DNA from: Seongchinamella unica
GTDB lineage: Bacteria > Pseudomonadota > Gammaproteobacteria > Pseudomonadales > Halieaceae
Length of the DNA stretch: 64,000 nucleotides
Direction: 5' to 3'
NCBI RefSeq assembly: GCF_004354085.1
Contig: NZ_SMSE01000002.1
Coordinates: 744,001-808,000, forward strand
Shown: positions 35,493-43,179 of the stretch, piece after piece
Numbering within the stretch: the first letter of the stretch is position 1
Layout: each line of letters opens with the position of its first letter
Program-made: the position numbers and the translations under genes
The notes under the pieces: generated by a model
The model's database searches: none
Told to the model about the DNA's origin: nothing
Seen by the model: the letters and a program-made list of their open reading frames with translations, nothing else

Positions 35493-37655
35493 CTACCCTA
35501 TACCCGGCTGCACCAGCCGCTTTTTGCGTCGCCGCCGGGCTGGCACGTTCATCCTCGACTTGGGGTATCGGGGCAGCTTACCCGTTTGCAGGTAACGATG
35601 AATTGATTCCTGGGAACGAATCCGGGTGGCCTTCTTCTTGCCGGGCACGTAGGCGTTGTCCTGGTCCTGGTCCAGTACCCGGGCCTTCACATTGTCGTGC
35701 CACTGCTGGTCGAGTATATCCTGGATAGTCTGCTGGGCGTCCTGGTCGAAAATGGGCACCAGCACCTCTACCCGGAAGTCCAGGTTTCGGGTCATCAGGT
35801 CGGCGGAACCAATCAGGTAGCGGGGGTTACCCCGATTGTAAAAAACATAGGCCCGCGGATGTTCCAGGTAGCGATCGACAATACTGATCGCCTGGATGTT
35901 TTCCGACAGGCCCTTCACCCCGGGCAGAAGCGAACACATGCCGCGAACAATCAGGTTAACCTTGACTCCAGCCTCACTCGCCTCGTACAGCTTCTTCACC
36001 AGGTCCCGGTCCACCAGGTTGTTGCATTTCAGGGTCATTTCGGCCCGGTAGCCCGCCCGCGCATTGGCGATCTCCGTCTCGACCAGCTCGGTCAGGCCGG
36101 GACGACTGCTGTGGGGCGAAACCAGCAACAGGCGGTACTCGGGACGGCGATAGGTGTACTGCAGGAAGTCAAACACGTTGTAAACGTCCTTGCCCACATT
36201 CTGGTCATAGGTGATCAGGGTGAAGTCGGTATACACCCGCGCGGTTTTCTCGTTGAAATTACCGGTGCCGATGTGGCTGTAATAGCGCATGCCGCCTTTC
36301 TCCTTGCGCTCGATCAGCACCAGTTTGGAATGCACCTTCAGGCCCGGAATGCCGAAAATCACATTGATACCGCTTTCCGTAAGACGCTCGGCCCAGCTGA
36401 TATTGGCCGCCTCGTCGAAACGCGCCGCCAGTTCCACCACCGCCAGTACCCGCTTGCCATTGTCTACCGCGTTGACCAGCGCATCGATTACCCTTGAATT
36501 TTTGGCCACACGGTACAGGCAGATTTTGATGTCGGTAACATCGGGATCCAGCGCCGCCGTTTTCAGCAGGTCTATTACGTAGTCAAAGGGGTGATAGGGA
36601 TAGTAGAGAAAGACATCTTTCTCGCGAATGGCGTCAAAGATACTCCCCGGCTGATCCAGCCTCTCGAGGCGAATTGGCGGCAACGGCTTGAATTCAAGGT
36701 ACTTGGGTCCCACGTTGGGGAAACCCATGAAATCCTTGGAGTTGTGATAACGTCCGCCGGCGATCAGGCTGTCATACTTGCTGAACCCGAAACGGGCGCA
36801 AATGTAGTCCAGCAGCCGCGTCGGGATTTGCTCGTCATAGACCATGCGCACCGCATCCGCCTTGCGACGTTGCTTCAGGCTCTTGGTCATTTTATCGATC
36901 AGGCTTTGTGAAATACCGGTATCAATTTCCAGCTCCGCATCGCGAGAAAACTTGAAACAATAAGCCTGTGCCTCGTCCACCTGGATTACGCCGCGGAACA
37001 TCTGTGGCAGGCATGCCCTGATGATGTTATCGAGTACGATAAAAACCTTGCCTCCCTTGCCCCTGCGCCGCGGTATTTCAACAAAACGGTCGAGGCGGTC
37101 TGTTGGCACCTCCACTACCGCGTAGTGGTAATCGTCGCCCGAGCGAATGTCTACTGCCAGGTACAGGGACTCGTCGTTAAGTGCGGGGATCGGCCTGCCC
37201 TCCACCACCAGTATGGGTTCCAGCTCCGGCAGTACCCGTTGGGTGAAGTAGCGCTGCACGAAAGCCATCTGCCCCTCGTCCAGTTGCTGCTCGTTAATCA
37301 GGTAAATCTTGCGCAGGGCGAGCTCTTCCATGATCTGGATGTAAATCCGGTCGAACTCCTTTTGCAGCCGCACCACGCCCTCGAGGATTGCGGCCAGAAG
37401 GTCCCTGAAATGCTGCCGGTTGGTGCCGCTGGCTACCGAGATCAGGCGCTGCACCTCCGCCACCCGCACCCGGAAGAACTCATCGGAATTGTTGGAAAAA
37501 ATGCCGAGGTAACGCAGCCTCTCGATGAGTGGCACGGTCTGGTCAGCCGCTTCCTGCAGTACCCTGGCGTTGAAAGACAGCCAGCTCAGTTCTCTCGGGT
37601 AGAACAGTTCGTGCTCGCGCAAATCCGCTGCACGTGTCTTGATGGGGTTTGCCAT
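35493..37655 (-). CDS. ppk1: Polyphosphate kinase 1
   Basis: 720 aa, full length. PPK1 makes polyphosphate from ATP. The phospho-acceptor histidine is in VHSKLVLIERK (near 441), followed by YSHIGTGNFNEKTARVYTDF. The N-terminal ELSWLSFNARVLQEAAD and the second HKD-like part (KCNNLVDRDLVKKLYEAS) complete the family pattern. No ppx exopolyphosphatase is next to it. Basic C-terminal tail (ARRRRKKR). Confidence 0.95.
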   Translation of the reverse strand: MANPIKTRAADLREHELFYPRELSWLSFNARVLQEAADQTVPLIERLRYLGIFSNNSDEFFRVRVAEVQRLISVASGTNRQHFRDLLAAILEGVVRLQKEFDRIYIQIMEELALRKIYLINEQQLDEGQMAFVQRYFTQRVLPELEPILVVEGRPIPALNDESLYLAVDIRSGDDYHYAVVEVPTDRLDRFVEIPRRRGKGGKVFIVLDNIIRACLPQMFRGVIQVDEAQAYCFKFSRDAELEIDTGISQSLIDKMTKSLKQRRKADAVRMVYDEQIPTRLLDYICARFGFSKYDSLIAGGRYHNSKDFMGFPNVGPKYLEFKPLPPIRLERLDQPGSIFDAIREKDVFLYYPYHPFDYVIDLLKTAALDPDVTDIKICLYRVAKNSRVIDALVNAVDNGKRVLAVVELAARFDEAANISWAERLTESGINVIFGIPGLKVHSKLVLIERKEKGGMRYYSHIGTGNFNEKTARVYTDFTLITYDQNVGKDVYNVFDFLQYTYRRPEYRLLLVSPHSSRPGLTELVETEIANARAGYRAEMTLKCNNLVDRDLVKKLYEASEAGVKVNLIVRGMCSLLPGVKGLSENIQAISIVDRYLEHPRAYVFYNRGNPRYLIGSADLMTRNLDFRVEVLVPIFDQDAQQTIQDILDQQWHDNVKARVLDQDQDNAYVPGKKKATRIRSQESIHRYLQTGKLPRYPKSRMNVPARRRRKKRLVQPGIG

Positions 37656-37783
37656 GATAGCCCTGTTTCAGTCTGGTAGCCCGCACGGTCAGGCCTGTAT
37701 TCAGTCACCGCATCAGCATAGTACAGGATTATGACAGCTGCGGGACGCAGCTGGTCCAGAGCCCCGTCAACCAGGAAAAGGAT

Positions 37784-37807
37784 AAAAAAACCCGGCGTTA
37801 AGCCGGG
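37784..37807 (-). terminator. Rho-independent terminator, distal copy
   Basis: CCCGGC/GCCGGG stem with a 5-base loop (37791-37807), followed on the minus strand by seven T. It ends transcription of the 134-aa gene before ppk1. Confidence 0.8.
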
Positions 37808-37877
37808 TAAGGTAGGGATTACCTACAGGGGATAGGGGTGCCGCTGCGCAGACAGGGTGTTGCCAGCCGCTGTGTTT

Positions 37878-37918
37878 AAAAAGAGCCCGGTTGCTCTCCG
37901 ATACCGCTGGAGCCGGGC
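37878..37918 (-). terminator. Second, looser terminator-like hairpin
   Basis: GCCCGG (37885-37890) pairs with CCGGGC (37913-37918), with an inner CTCC/GGAG stem and five T after it on the minus strand. A near-identical 18-19-base segment abuts both hairpins (37802-37819 and 37912-37930), so the unit looks duplicated. Confidence 0.5.
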
Positions 37919-37954
37919 CAAGGTAGGGATCTCCAGTCCTACAACTCTTTGGCT

Positions 37955-38359
37955 TCAGGCAGCCGCCTGTTGAATCTCATCGCCATAAGTTTTGGCTACC
38001 GCGTCAAAGCTGTAATCTTCCATACCCAGCTCTTTCAGCACAGCCATGATGTTGTCGCCGCTGCGGGAGTCTATGCGCTTCTGGATCGCCGCCAGCAGGC
38101 CGTAGCGGTTGACCATTTGCCAGGTGCCTGTGGCCCGGGTGCGCTTACCCTTGCTGTAACCCAGTGCCTCTTCGTAGGCGTAGATTGCCCTGACCGCGGC
38201 AAATTCGGCTTCAGTGTCTGTGCCGTGTTGCTCTGCCCGCAGGTCAACTGCCCGGCGGTAGGCTTGCAGGGCCAGTTCCGGGTGACCGCGCTTTTTGGCA
38301 TTGCGCGCAAACACGTAACACAGCTCCGGTTCCTTGATTCGTTCCACTAATTCGTGCAT
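37955..38359 (-). CDS. Conserved 134-aa hypothetical protein, TPR-like
   Basis: 134 aa from the ATG at 38359, which has GGGAG upstream. Residues 10-40 resemble a TPR-like helix pair (YVFARNAKKRGHPELALQAYRRAV). The middle part KGKRTRATGTWQMVNRYGLLAAIQKRI recalls an uncharacterised domain seen in many short bacterial proteins. Cytoplasmic, no signal peptide. Its promoter region carries a 21-base direct-repeat pair also found before the 84-aa gene at 39798-40052. Function unknown. Confidence 0.75.
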   Translation of the reverse strand: MHELVERIKEPELCYVFARNAKKRGHPELALQAYRRAVDLRAEQHGTDTEAEFAAVRAIYAYEEALGYSKGKRTRATGTWQMVNRYGLLAAIQKRIDSRSGDNIMAVLKELGMEDYSFDAVAKTYGDEIQQAAA

Positions 38360-38415
38360 GTCGTTCTCCCTATTGCAGTTCGCGCTTTTTGGCTTGCGCG
38401 CTCGGTATGAGAGAC

Positions 38416-38484
38416 ATATTAGGGATCGGCAGGCAATTTCCACATGGCCGGAAGCGCCAACTGCATGGCCGCGGGCGTCACTCC
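38416..38484 (-). promoter_or_regulatory. 21-base direct repeats and -10 box of the 134-aa gene (site A)
   Basis: Units at 38443-38463 and 38464-38484 share the pattern CATGGCCGnnnnCGyCA in head-to-tail order. Read on the minus strand, a TAATAT -10-like box (38421-38416) follows after exactly 21 bases. The same layout occurs at site B (40082-40150). Tandem units two helical turns apart suit an AraC-type activator. Confidence 0.6.
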
Positions 38485-38596
38485 CTGACGGGGGTTAGAA
38501 AGATTCCAGGTTTAAGCCCTATTACCATGATTCTTATAGGTTTTCAGTAAGCATTAACGATGGCTTGAGGCGCAGGGGCAGGCTGATAAAAGTGAC

Positions 38597-38628
38597 AAAA
38601 AAGCCCGCTTCACAGAGTGAGGCGGGCT
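38597..38628 (-). terminator. Rho-independent terminator of the Usp gene
   Basis: AGCCCGC (38602-38608) pairs with GCGGGCT (38622-38628), and a T-run follows on the minus strand. Between here and the Usp stop there is also an inverted repeat AGCACGT/ACGTGCT near 38675-38698 and a short tandem repeat of GGGACGCCC near 38774. Confidence 0.8.
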
Positions 38629-38791
38629 AACAGCCGTATGTTTCGGGGCAGAAACATCGGCCAGGGGACGTGTTAGCACGTGCAGGGAGCAACGTGCTTC
38701 TTGAAAAATAGACGCCCACGGCCAAAATGCAAACTTTTCACACAAAAGAATTCTGCCGGATTGAGGGACGCCCGGTTCCGGGACGCCCAAT

Positions 38792-39661
38792 TCAGGGTTT
38801 GAGGGCGAGAACGTCCGTTTTCAACTGCCCGAGCACCCGCTCGGCCGTATTGCCGATCAACTTCGCCCTGACGCCCTTGCGCCCTACCGTGCCCATTACG
38901 ACCATCTGCGCCCGCATGCTGGCCGCCTGGCTGGTGATGACCTTTTCAACGGGCCCTCGCTTGACCACAAACGCTTTCAGCGGGAGATCGAACTGGCGGG
39001 CAAGGGCCTTGATGTGTGGCGCCATCGCCTGTTTTGCCTCGGCCACGTAGCTGCGACTGTCAATGAGATCCAGGTCTTCCAACAGGGTCGGCACCTCTAC
39101 CGCACAGATGATATGGAGTTGTTCATCCATGGCCTCGGCCAGCGCTATGGCCTGGGAGAGAATTGTCGCGTTAAGTTGTTTCTTGGCGGCGATGCGGCTG
39201 GACAGGTCAAGCGCAGCCATCACCGGCTGGGTGCGTCGCCATTTTTTCTTCGCCACAATGAGTACCGGCGCCGGGCACTCACGTAATAGCTGCCAATCAG
39301 TGGAGGTATTGGCGATACTCTCCGAGCGGCGCCCGGTTTTCACCACCATCTCGTAGGCGGTTTTGCCACAATGCCCGACAACCCATGGGGCCACATCCTT
39401 TTGCCATACCACCTTGAGCTTCACCTTCTGGCCTTCGCGCGACAACTTGTCTATCCGAGCCTGGACTTCCGCCTCCCGATCTTCCAGCAGGCGCTGCTTC
39501 AGGGCGTTTCGTTCCGCAGCCGTCTGCTTGAGGCGACCCAGGGGGGCGTAGACAAAGGCATAGACGTCCACTGAATAACCCAGTCTCGCAGCCAATTCCA
39601 GGCCGCGCCCGGTCGCAATGGCACTGTCTTTTTGGTCAGCGATTACCAGAATTTTACCCAT
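38792..39661 (-). CDS. Double-domain universal stress protein
   Basis: 289 aa with two tandem Usp domains (about 1-140 and 150-289). The C-terminal domain has the ATP-binding pattern G-x2-G-x9-G-(T/S): MGTVGRKGVRAKLIGNTAERV. The first domain lacks a clean copy. Start at 39661, nine bases after AGGGG; two ATGs just upstream are alternatives. A TATAAT -10 lies at 39697-39692 on the minus strand. Usp proteins promote survival under starvation, redox or membrane stress. It sits between two genes that share a promoter layout, but I see no such repeat before it. Confidence 0.88.
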   Translation of the reverse strand: MGKILVIADQKDSAIATGRGLELAARLGYSVDVYAFVYAPLGRLKQTAAERNALKQRLLEDREAEVQARIDKLSREGQKVKLKVVWQKDVAPWVVGHCGKTAYEMVVKTGRRSESIANTSTDWQLLRECPAPVLIVAKKKWRRTQPVMAALDLSSRIAAKKQLNATILSQAIALAEAMDEQLHIICAVEVPTLLEDLDLIDSRSYVAEAKQAMAPHIKALARQFDLPLKAFVVKRGPVEKVITSQAASMRAQMVVMGTVGRKGVRAKLIGNTAERVLGQLKTDVLALKP

Positions 39662-39797
39662 GGGCATCATCCCCTGTTGTTTGAAGCATGGATTATAGGG
39701 ACTTGCGGAAGGGAAAAAAGTAACCGAGGTCAATAAGTGGTGAAAAAAAGCGGGCGGCCACCGCGACGAGCGGTGGCCGAAAAGGAAAACAATAATG

Positions 39798-40052
39798 TCA
39801 GTGGGCGATCCCGACCGGATACCAGCGCGCGCCCGCTTGTTCCACCCGTCCTTCCTGTTGCAATTCAGCAAGCAGTCGCTCCACCAGACCCTCGTGGTAG
39901 AAATCACTCTTGTCCGGAGCCCATTCTGCCAGGAACCCGGACACCTCTTCGGTGGTGGCCCCGCGCCTGTAACTGACGCGCATGGACATATAGACCATTG
40001 ACTTGATCATGCGCATGACTTTGTCGGTAATCGCGATAATGGGGTTGTTCAT
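39798..40052 (-). CDS. Conserved 84-aa hypothetical protein
   Basis: 84 aa. The ATG at 40052 follows GGAGG at good distance; the open frame upstream is not used. Composition is mixed helical with Met-rich MVYMSMRVSYRRGATTEEVSGFL and a Trp/Tyr-rich C-terminus. The C-terminal two thirds look like a small winged-helix-like fold, which is a guess. No family recognised. Its promoter (site B) overlaps the end of the AraC-type regulator gene. Confidence 0.7.
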   Translation of the reverse strand: MNNPIIAITDKVMRMIKSMVYMSMRVSYRRGATTEEVSGFLAEWAPDKSDFYHEGLVERLLAELQQEGRVEQAGARWYPVGIAH

Positions 40053-40081
40053 GACACATCCTCCTTTTTGGGAATGTGTCC

Positions 40082-40150
40082 ACAATAGGCCCCGAACGGC
40101 GAGTTTGGCATGGCCGGCAACGCCAGAGGCATGACTGCTGGCGCCAGTGT
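40082..40150 (-). promoter_or_regulatory. 21-base direct repeats and -10 box of the 84-aa gene (site B)
   Basis: Units at 40109-40129 and 40130-40150 match site A (CATGGCCGnnnnCGCCA; the second unit is weaker in its first half). A TATTGT -10-like box (40087-40082) follows after exactly 21 bases, the same spacing as at site A. The outer unit touches the stop codon of the AraC-family gene. Confidence 0.6.
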
Positions 40151-41175
40151 CAGTCCCGGGTTGGAGAATCCCGGAAATCGGCCGGTGCCATACCGGTCCA
40201 GCGCTTGAACGCACGAGAAAAGGTACTGGGCTCGGAAAACCCCAGTAGATAGGCAGTTTCCACCACTGATCGGTTGGGGTGTTGGAGGTACTTGCGCGCC
40301 ATTTGCAGTCGCGTGTCCTGCAGCAGGTCCATGAAACTGGTGCCCTCTTCCTTGAGCTTACGCTGCAGGGTGCGATTGCTGACGTGCAGGGCCTCTGCGA
40401 TCTGTTGCTGGCTTGGGGGACCGTCAGGCAGGTGCTCCACAATTTTGTCGACTACATCCCTGGCGGTGGAATGCATGAGGAAGCTGTCCAGGTACGCCTG
40501 GGTCTGCTCATCATTAGCCCTGGCCAGCGCCGGGTCGCCGGTAACCAATGGCTCTAATATGTCTGAGCGGTACCAGCCCATACAGGTTCGCTCACAGGAA
40601 AAACTGACCCGCGATGCCAGCATCGATTCCCAGCGTTCAGGCTCTTCGGGCGGGGGGCGCTCCAGTTCCACCTTGACCGGCGCCAGGAAATCGCCCAGGG
40701 CGAGAGAGCACATCCGCGAAACCATCCCGATGGCATAATCCCGGCTGGCGAAATGATAACCGCCGGTGAGTGGCACCGTGCCAAGGTCCAGCAGGACCAG
40801 GTCACCCTCCTCTGCCAGCCGCATTACCGCCGCGGTGTTGACCAGCTTGCTGAACCGCGCCAGTCGCTTGAGCCCGTCGTACACCGTATCGCTGGCCAAC
40901 CAGGCAAAGCCAAGCCCATGCAGCGTCTGCGGTTGCACCTGCTCCGCCGCCAGCAGGCCAAACGCCTCATCTTCGGTGACGGCGACACAATGGGCCATCA
41001 GGGCTGTGAACATCGGCTGGGGCACCCGCCAGTCCGGGTTGGCGATTTTGGCCGGATCGATGCCCACCTCGGCCATTGTTTCCAGTGGGTCCAGCCCGCG
41101 CAAACGCAGCGCCTGGGCGATTGGCAGCAGAAAGGTGCCCAGCACAGAATGCTGTAGTGACAGGTCGTCGCTCAT
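40150..41175 (-). CDS. AraC family transcriptional regulator
   Basis: 341 aa. The N-terminal 200 residues are the arabinose-binding-like domain of the OruR/ArgR-type branch. The C-terminal AraC DNA-binding domain has both helix-turn-helix units: IAEALHVSNRTLQRKLKEEG (about 255-275) and the conserved ETAYLLGFSEPSTFSRAFKRWTG (about 305-328). It lies directly upstream of the 84-aa gene, whose promoter holds tandem 21-base repeats, so it is the prime candidate to bind sites A and B. The start codon lies inside a hairpin. Confidence 0.9.
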   Translation of the reverse strand: MSDDLSLQHSVLGTFLLPIAQALRLRGLDPLETMAEVGIDPAKIANPDWRVPQPMFTALMAHCVAVTEDEAFGLLAAEQVQPQTLHGLGFAWLASDTVYDGLKRLARFSKLVNTAAVMRLAEEGDLVLLDLGTVPLTGGYHFASRDYAIGMVSRMCSLALGDFLAPVKVELERPPPEEPERWESMLASRVSFSCERTCMGWYRSDILEPLVTGDPALARANDEQTQAYLDSFLMHSTARDVVDKIVEHLPDGPPSQQQIAEALHVSNRTLQRKLKEEGTSFMDLLQDTRLQMARKYLQHPNRSVVETAYLLGFSEPSTFSRAFKRWTGMAPADFRDSPTRD

Positions 41176-41203
41176 ATTGACTCCGGGAACACCTCGTCAA
41201 TAT
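41174..41203 (-). promoter_or_regulatory. Hairpin over the start codon of the AraC-family gene
   Basis: ATATTGAC and GTCAATAT arms (41196-41203 and 41174-41181) are perfect 8-base inverted copies around a 14-base loop. In the mRNA the second arm contains the first two bases of the ATG and the loop contains the Shine-Dalgarno region. It could block translation, or be a protein-binding operator in DNA. Confidence 0.45.
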
Positions 41204-41238
41204 ACCACTGCGCCGGGCATTGTCTGTAGCCACGCGGG

Positions 41239-41763
41239 CTACAGTCGGGAAAACTCCTTGTTCAGGTTATAGCGACGGGAGGTGACATAGGATTCCATGT
41301 CCTCCACTCTGCGCAGGGCCGCGTCGAGACGTTCCCGGGCTCGCTCCAGGCGTACGCTGCTTGACTCGCTGTAACGGAATACCTTGCGTGGCCGATAGTC
41401 GTGGTAGCGCTCGTCGTATTCCATCTCTACCTCGACATCCTCGAATTCCGGCTCGTCGTAATAATCGCCATCGCCGCCGCGACGGGTGGGCCTGGGCGCC
41501 AGCAATACCCATGCGCCCAGGTACACCCATAGCGCCAGGGTACCGGTGAACAGAAAGCCGCCGATCCAGATCAGCCGCACGACCCAGTGGGCGATGTCCC
41601 AGTGGTCCGCCAGACCGGCACAGACACCGGCGATTTTTCCGTCGCGGGTATTACGGTAGAGGCCCATGCCCCAACCACCGCGTTTGTTGTTGCGAAAACG
41701 TCGGCTTTCGCGCCGGTAGGTATCGCGATAGTCGTGGTGTTCATGTCTGCGTCTTCTACTCAT
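41239..41763 (-). CDS. pspC: PspC domain envelope-stress protein
   Basis: 174 aa. Residues 32-90 are a PspC domain (MGLYRNTRDGKIAGVCAGLADHWDI, then a transmembrane segment to about 86). The N-terminal 30 residues are very basic, and the C-terminal part is an acidic linker plus a coiled-coil. PspC with PspB senses inner-membrane damage and recruits PspA. Last gene of the psp operon, three bases after pspB. Confidence 0.92.
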   Translation of the reverse strand: MSRRRRHEHHDYRDTYRRESRRFRNNKRGGWGMGLYRNTRDGKIAGVCAGLADHWDIAHWVVRLIWIGGFLFTGTLALWVYLGAWVLLAPRPTRRGGDGDYYDEPEFEDVEVEMEYDERYHDYRPRKVFRYSESSSVRLERARERLDAALRRVEDMESYVTSRRYNLNKEFSRL

Positions 41764-41766
41764 GAT

Positions 41767-42024
41767 TTACTCCTCGCCCCTGCTCTTGTGGCTGGACTGG
41801 GCACGCCATTCCGGGTGGTCTGCGTCCAGCAGCGATTCCAGCGCCTCGATACGGTCGGTCAGTTTATCCACGGTCACCAGCATCTGCTCGACCGTTTCCC
41901 GGTCTTCCCGCGACAGGCTTCGCGAGGAGCGATTAAGACTGCGATAGTGCATGGTGATCCACATGGGCGCCACGATCACCATGAACAGAATGGTGGGGAC
42001 GAACATGAATTTCCAGAATTCCAT
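41767..42024 (-). CDS. pspB: Phage shock protein B
   Basis: 85 aa, slightly longer than E. coli PspB. A single N-terminal transmembrane helix (about 6-24) is followed by a coiled-coil-like SLSREDRETVEQMLVTVDKLTDRIEALESLLDADHPEWR; the HPxWR end is conserved in PspB. Membrane partner of PspC. Lies between pspA and pspC. Confidence 0.9.
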   Translation of the reverse strand: MEFWKFMFVPTILFMVIVAPMWITMHYRSLNRSSRSLSREDRETVEQMLVTVDKLTDRIEALESLLDADHPEWRAQSSHKSRGEE

Positions 42025-42094
42025 TAACTCTTTCCTTGGGCGGCCCGGTCAGTAACAACCATGCTGCCATTGATGATTCCAATTACCAAACCCT

Positions 42095-42775
42095 TCAGGA
42101 CGGATCCGGCTTGCCCTGCATTTCCGATTTGAGCCGCTCCAGCTCGTCGCTGATCCGTTCATTCTCTGCCAGCGCATCGATTTCCGCGGCGAGGTCCGCA
42201 GGCACCTCGCGGCCGATGTCCATGGACTCCAGCTGACTTTCCAGCGTATCCATACGACGCTCGAACTGGTCGAAGCGCTGGAAGGCGCCATCGAGGGCTT
42301 CGCGGTGCATCTGGCGCTTGACCTTGATGCGCGATTCAACGGTTTTACTGCGCATTAACAGCGCCTTCTGCTTGGCCTTGGCGTCAGTGAGCTTCTGCTG
42401 GAGCTTTGCGACTTCCTCGTTGAGCTGGCTGATATGGTCGTCTGTTGCCTTCAGTTCCGCCTCCACCGCAGCCACTTCGTCCTCTATCGCGTGCTTCTCC
42501 TGCAGTGCCGCTCGGGCCAGATCCTCGCGACCCTTGCTGATAGCGAGCTTGGCCTTCTGCTCCCAACTTACAGCTTCAGCCTGCACCTGCTCCAGGCGTC
42601 TGGCGGCGGTTTTACGGTCCGCCAGCACCCGGGCCGATGATGAACGCACCTCTACCAGGGTGTCCTCCATCTCCTGGATGATCAGGCGGATCATTTTTTC
42701 CGGATCTTCCGCCTGGTCCAACAGGGAATTTATATTGGAGTTGATGATGTCTGTCATGCGGGAAAATATACCCAT
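42095..42775 (-). CDS. pspA: Phage shock protein A
   Basis: 226 aa PspA/IM30 protein, almost entirely coiled coil after the amphipathic N-terminus MGIFSRMTDIINSNINSLLDQAEDPEKMI. PspA forms rods on damaged inner membrane and inhibits PspF when free. Normal length. Second gene of the operon after a 60-aa membrane protein. Confidence 0.95.
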   Translation of the reverse strand: MGIFSRMTDIINSNINSLLDQAEDPEKMIRLIIQEMEDTLVEVRSSSARVLADRKTAARRLEQVQAEAVSWEQKAKLAISKGREDLARAALQEKHAIEDEVAAVEAELKATDDHISQLNEEVAKLQQKLTDAKAKQKALLMRSKTVESRIKVKRQMHREALDGAFQRFDQFERRMDTLESQLESMDIGREVPADLAAEIDALAENERISDELERLKSEMQGKPDPS

Positions 42776-42793
42776 TGCCGTTCTCCTGTTTGC

Positions 42794-42976
42794 TTACCAG
42801 CCGCGGGTCTGGGGCTTTTCCCCGGGGCTGGCTATCCAGTAAATAATCTCGATCACCGCAACAATCTGCACAAAACTCCACAGGCCGGCGGCGGTACCGA
42901 CCACCGCTGCCGTCAGTGCACAAAGCACCGCCAGCGCGGCATAAATCAAAAATCGTTCGCCCAGTTTGCTCATCAT
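42794..42976 (-). CDS. 60-aa membrane protein leading the psp operon
   Basis: 60 aa with two hydrophobic segments (about 9-27 and 31-49). It ends 18 bases before pspA and is the first gene after the sigma-54-like promoter, so it must be in the psp transcript. It does not resemble PspB, C, D, E or G as I know them. GGAAG precedes two adjacent ATGs; either may be used. A new small psp partner is possible. Confidence 0.65.
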   Translation of the reverse strand: MMSKLGERFLIYAALAVLCALTAAVVGTAAGLWSFVQIVAVIEIIYWIASPGEKPQTRGW

Positions 42977-43027
42977 TCTGCTTCCCTACGTGGATGATCG
43001 ACTTCTTTGCGTCGTACAACCCGATAA

Positions 43028-43044
43028 ATACAGAAATCGTGCCA
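43028..43044 (-). promoter_or_regulatory. Sigma-54-type -24/-12 promoter of the psp operon
   Basis: On the minus strand TGGCACGATTTCTGTAT: a perfect TGGCAC -24 block, a 5-base spacer and CTGTA at -12 (consensus TTGCA/T; two mismatches). It lies about 50 bases upstream of the first psp gene and downstream of the AT-rich region where PspF would bind. The divergent pspF gene, an enhancer-binding protein, supports it. Confidence 0.55.
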
Positions 43045-43179
43045 ACCACTTTATCTGATTGAATTCAAACGGTTTTTTTTGTAAAACCAAGGGTGCCAGT
43101 GTCTACCTGGGTCTAATATTTGGGTATATTCTACCTAGATAAGGTTATATACACCTGCTTATATAGGTATATTTAACCC

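Noticed and set aside
39720-39733. FNR-like half site (TTGAC-CTCG-GTTAC) 41.5 bases before the Usp promoter start
   Set aside because: Position fits, but only about six of ten consensus bases match, mostly in one half site.
43093-43098. Second TGGCAC on the minus strand as a psp -24 element
   Set aside because: No -12 block at the right distance (GTTTT instead of TTGCA), unlike the site at 43028-43044.
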